This document shows, one piece after another, positions 12,291 through 14,265 of a stretch of 14,265 bases of DNA; within the stretch, counting starts at the first letter, position 1; each line of letters opens with the position of its first letter. The stretch covers positions 1 through 14,265 of the forward strand of contig CAYQBK010000022.1 of NCBI GenBank assembly GCA_964415715.1, read 5' to 3'. The position numbers and the translations under genes are program-made. The DNA comes from DALYDK01 sp964415715. Lineage in GTDB: Bacteria; Patescibacteriota; Saccharimonadia; Saccharimonadales; CAIOMD01. The notes beneath the pieces are model-generated. The model made no database searches and was not told the DNA's origin. It saw only the letters and a list, made by a program, of their open reading frames with translations.

Positions 12291-14265
12291 TTATTCAATC
12301 TTTTCTAGTGGGGCAAAGGAAATATTTAGCTTTTTTTGACCCTTGCCCTTAAAATAAACCGCAACGTTGTCACCGTCTATCTCCATAACGGTACCTATGC
12401 CAAACACCCGATGTTTAACACCGTCACCCTCATTTAACTCTGGCGTATAGCGTGGCTCTTGGTCGATATCTATGTTATTTTGATTACTTGCAGATAATGA
12501 AACGCCACTATAATCAAATTGCGGATAGTTGTTTGAAATATTGATATTGTCTATTTCGGCAATAAATCGTGATGGTGGGTTACTTTGAATAGACCCGTAC
12601 AATACCCTGCTACTAGCACTAAGCAAATATAACTCTTCTTTGGCCCTAGTCATACCTACATAGCACAGACGACGCTCTTCTTCCATTTCCGACTGGTCAT
12701 ACATAGCTCTAGAATGTGGAAATATTGTTTCTTCCATACCTGGCATAAATACTATCGGGAACTCTAGCCCTTTGGCGGCATGAAGTGTCATAAGTGTCAC
12801 CGCTGGCGCGCCCTCCTTGACCATGTCAATATCACTAACTAAGGCAACTTCTTCTAAAAAGCTGGTCAGGCCAACCTCGCTATAGGCTTTGGCAACGCTT
12901 AGAAGCTCTTTGATGTTTTCGGTTCGTGATTCAGCTTGTATTGTGCCATCAGCCAAATAATGCCAATAATCTATTTTCTTAAGTAGTGATTCTAGCAAGT
13001 TGGCAACCATCATTTCTTCGCTGGCCTGCCTAAAATTGGCAATAATATAGCTAAAACTAACCAGCGCTAAACGAGCCCTAGGTGTGATAGGTGCATTTTC
13101 ACAGTTTTCCATAGCTTGTTGCAGGGTGTAGCCGTTTTCTACCCGCCAGTCTAAAAAACTCTCAATAGACTTTGCACCTATTGACCTGGTAGGTATGTTC
13201 ACTATTCGTCGAAAACTGACTATGTCTTCAGGCTGATATATTAGCCGCAAATAAGCCATAATGTCTTTGACCTCGGCCCTGTCATAAAACCGCACACCAC
13301 CAACTATCTTATACGGCAAGCCAAACCTAACAAACTGCTCTTCGATACCGCGACTTTGGGCATTTGTTCTATACAGTACTGCAAAATCATTGTAGCTACG
13401 GACTCCAATATCAACCAAGTTTTTTATGCGTCGTATAATTGTTTCAGCTTCAGCCCGTTCACTGTTAACACCCACAACCTGCACTGGACTACCATCACCT
13501 CTGGCTGTCCATAGCTTTTTTTTCAGATCTTTTTGAGTTTTTTGATATGACCGTATGAGCAGCATCTAATATGTTTTTTGTACTACGGTAGTTTTGTTCT
13601 AGTTTGATAACCGTGCATTTTGGATAGTCCCGCTCAAAATTTAAAATATTACGAAAATCTGCCCCTCTCCATCCGTAAATTGACTGCCAATCATCCCCAC
13701 AGATACAAATATTATTCTTAGAATTTGTCAATAACTTGATCAGCTTGTATTGAGCTGCGTTGGTATCCTGATATTCGTCAACCAATATGTATTTGAACCT
13801 TGTTTGCCATTTTTGTTGAATTTCGGGATTATTCGCAAACAGGGCAACAGTTCGACCAATAAGATCATCAAAATCTAGGGCATTTTGCGCCCGCAAACCC
13901 TTTTCATATAGCGGAAACACTTGGGCGGCTATTTTTTGTAGGGGCGTACCTGCGGTACCTGCAAATTCGGCTGGCGATATTAGCTCATTTTTTGCCCCGC
14001 TTATCATGCCAGCTATTGAACGAACGGGAGATTTTTTGTCATCTATTTTTTGTTGTTTAACAATCTGTTTGATCAACGATTGTCTGTCGGACTCATCAAA
14101 TATAATAAAATTGGTCGGCAATCCAATATGTTCGCCTTCCTGGCGCAGTAACCTGACACAAATACTATGAAAAGTGCCCATATAGGGCATAAAACTACGG
14201 TTTTGCGAATTTTGGCCCAATAGTTCGGCTACCCTTTGGCGCATTTCACCTGCCGCCTTGTTAGT
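12291..14265 (-). CDS. uvrD: UvrD/PcrA/Rep-type DNA helicase, 5' end outside window, frame broken at an A8 run
   Basis: A superfamily 1A 3'-5' DNA helicase for repair and replication restart. The window begins in motif Ia (TNKAAGEMRQRV), so Walker A and about 60 residues are missing. Visible motifs are TFHSICVRLLR, motif II DEYQDTN, motif III GDDWQSIYGWRGA (usually GDDDQ), motif IV LEQNYRS, motif V VTLMTLHAAKGLEF and motif VI RRLCYVGMTRAKEEL, then a C-terminal Tudor-like end (GDGVKHRVFGIGTV). The frame breaks at GAAAAAAAAG (13515-13524): the upstream frame reads SEKKAMDSQR and stops at 13495, while the conserved continuation KKLWTARGDG is one base out. With one A fewer the protein is continuous, giving 657 residues in the window. 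The break falls in the strongly conserved KKLWT segment, so homologous protein is not lost. Confidence 0.92.
13515..13527 (-). other. Candidate slippage/frameshift site in the UvrD gene
   Basis: TCTGAAAAAAAAG on the minus strand. The upstream frame reads TCT GAA AAA AAA GCT; the conserved KKLWT frame needs GAA AAA AAG CTA. It has the same 13 bases, phase and direction as the break in the AspT-like gene. Confidence 0.75.

Noticed and set aside
12291..13565. A separate 424-residue helicase gene
   Set aside because: Its first 14 or so residues are out-of-frame translation of the upstream helicase; there is no promoter or ribosome-binding site at 13565, and the conserved KKLWT starts at the A8 run.
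1..14265. CRISPR arrays, insertion sequences, phage genes or other mobile elements
   Set aside because: No regularly spaced repeats, transposase or integrase motifs, or target-site duplications were seen; apart from the tmRNA no other RNA gene was recognised.

Overview
The window reads as a compact, AT-rich bacterial chromosome segment in which every recognisable gene lies on the minus strand, so transcription runs from high to low coordinates. The tiny genes, overlapping operons, G5/transglycosylase (Rpf/YabE-like) protein next to rsmA and several promoters set directly against start codons suggest a reduced-genome Gram-positive-type lineage. My best guess is Candidatus Saccharibacteria (TM7) or a close Patescibacteria relative. 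UGA is used as a normal stop (for example by the NUDIX and 78-residue genes), so this is not a recoded Gracilibacteria/SR1 genome. The lineage is an inference, not something the sequence proves.

In transcription order: a UvrD/PcrA helicase (5' end outside the window, interrupted by a frame break at an A8 run), a membrane-anchored NUDIX protein, a 78-residue helical protein, a three-gene ABC-2 type exporter (ATPase plus two permeases), a secreted or anchored DUF348-G5-transglycosylase protein overlapping rsmA, an MFS drug-efflux-type transporter, tmRNA (ssrA) with a strong terminator, an AspT/YidE-type RCK-containing transporter (also broken at an A8 run), a MacB/LolCDE-like ATPase and FtsX-like permease pair, a membrane-anchored FKBP prolyl isomerase, a 58-residue CxxC zinc-ribbon-like protein, and the N-terminus of methionyl-tRNA synthetase (metG).

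The most notable signal is that the only two frame breaks in the window, in two unrelated conserved genes, occur at the same 13-base sequence TCTGAAAAAAAAG. Both need the same correction (loss of one A, or a +1 ribosomal shift) to restore a full-length conserved protein. Other A7 runs, and one A8 run in a different context, are read in frame. This is either programmed slippage/frameshifting or a systematic homopolymer error, and raw reads or proteomics would tell which.

Second, the tmRNA keeps the alanine-type G-U acceptor pair and CCA end but has a T-loop (AGCAUUA) unlike the usual UUCRANY loop, matched by an unusual D-region that could pair with it. Third, at least five genes have a TATAAT-like -10 box 6-10 bases before the start codon, implying leaderless or nearly leaderless mRNAs; only the AspT-like gene shows a clear promoter, leader and Shine-Dalgarno.
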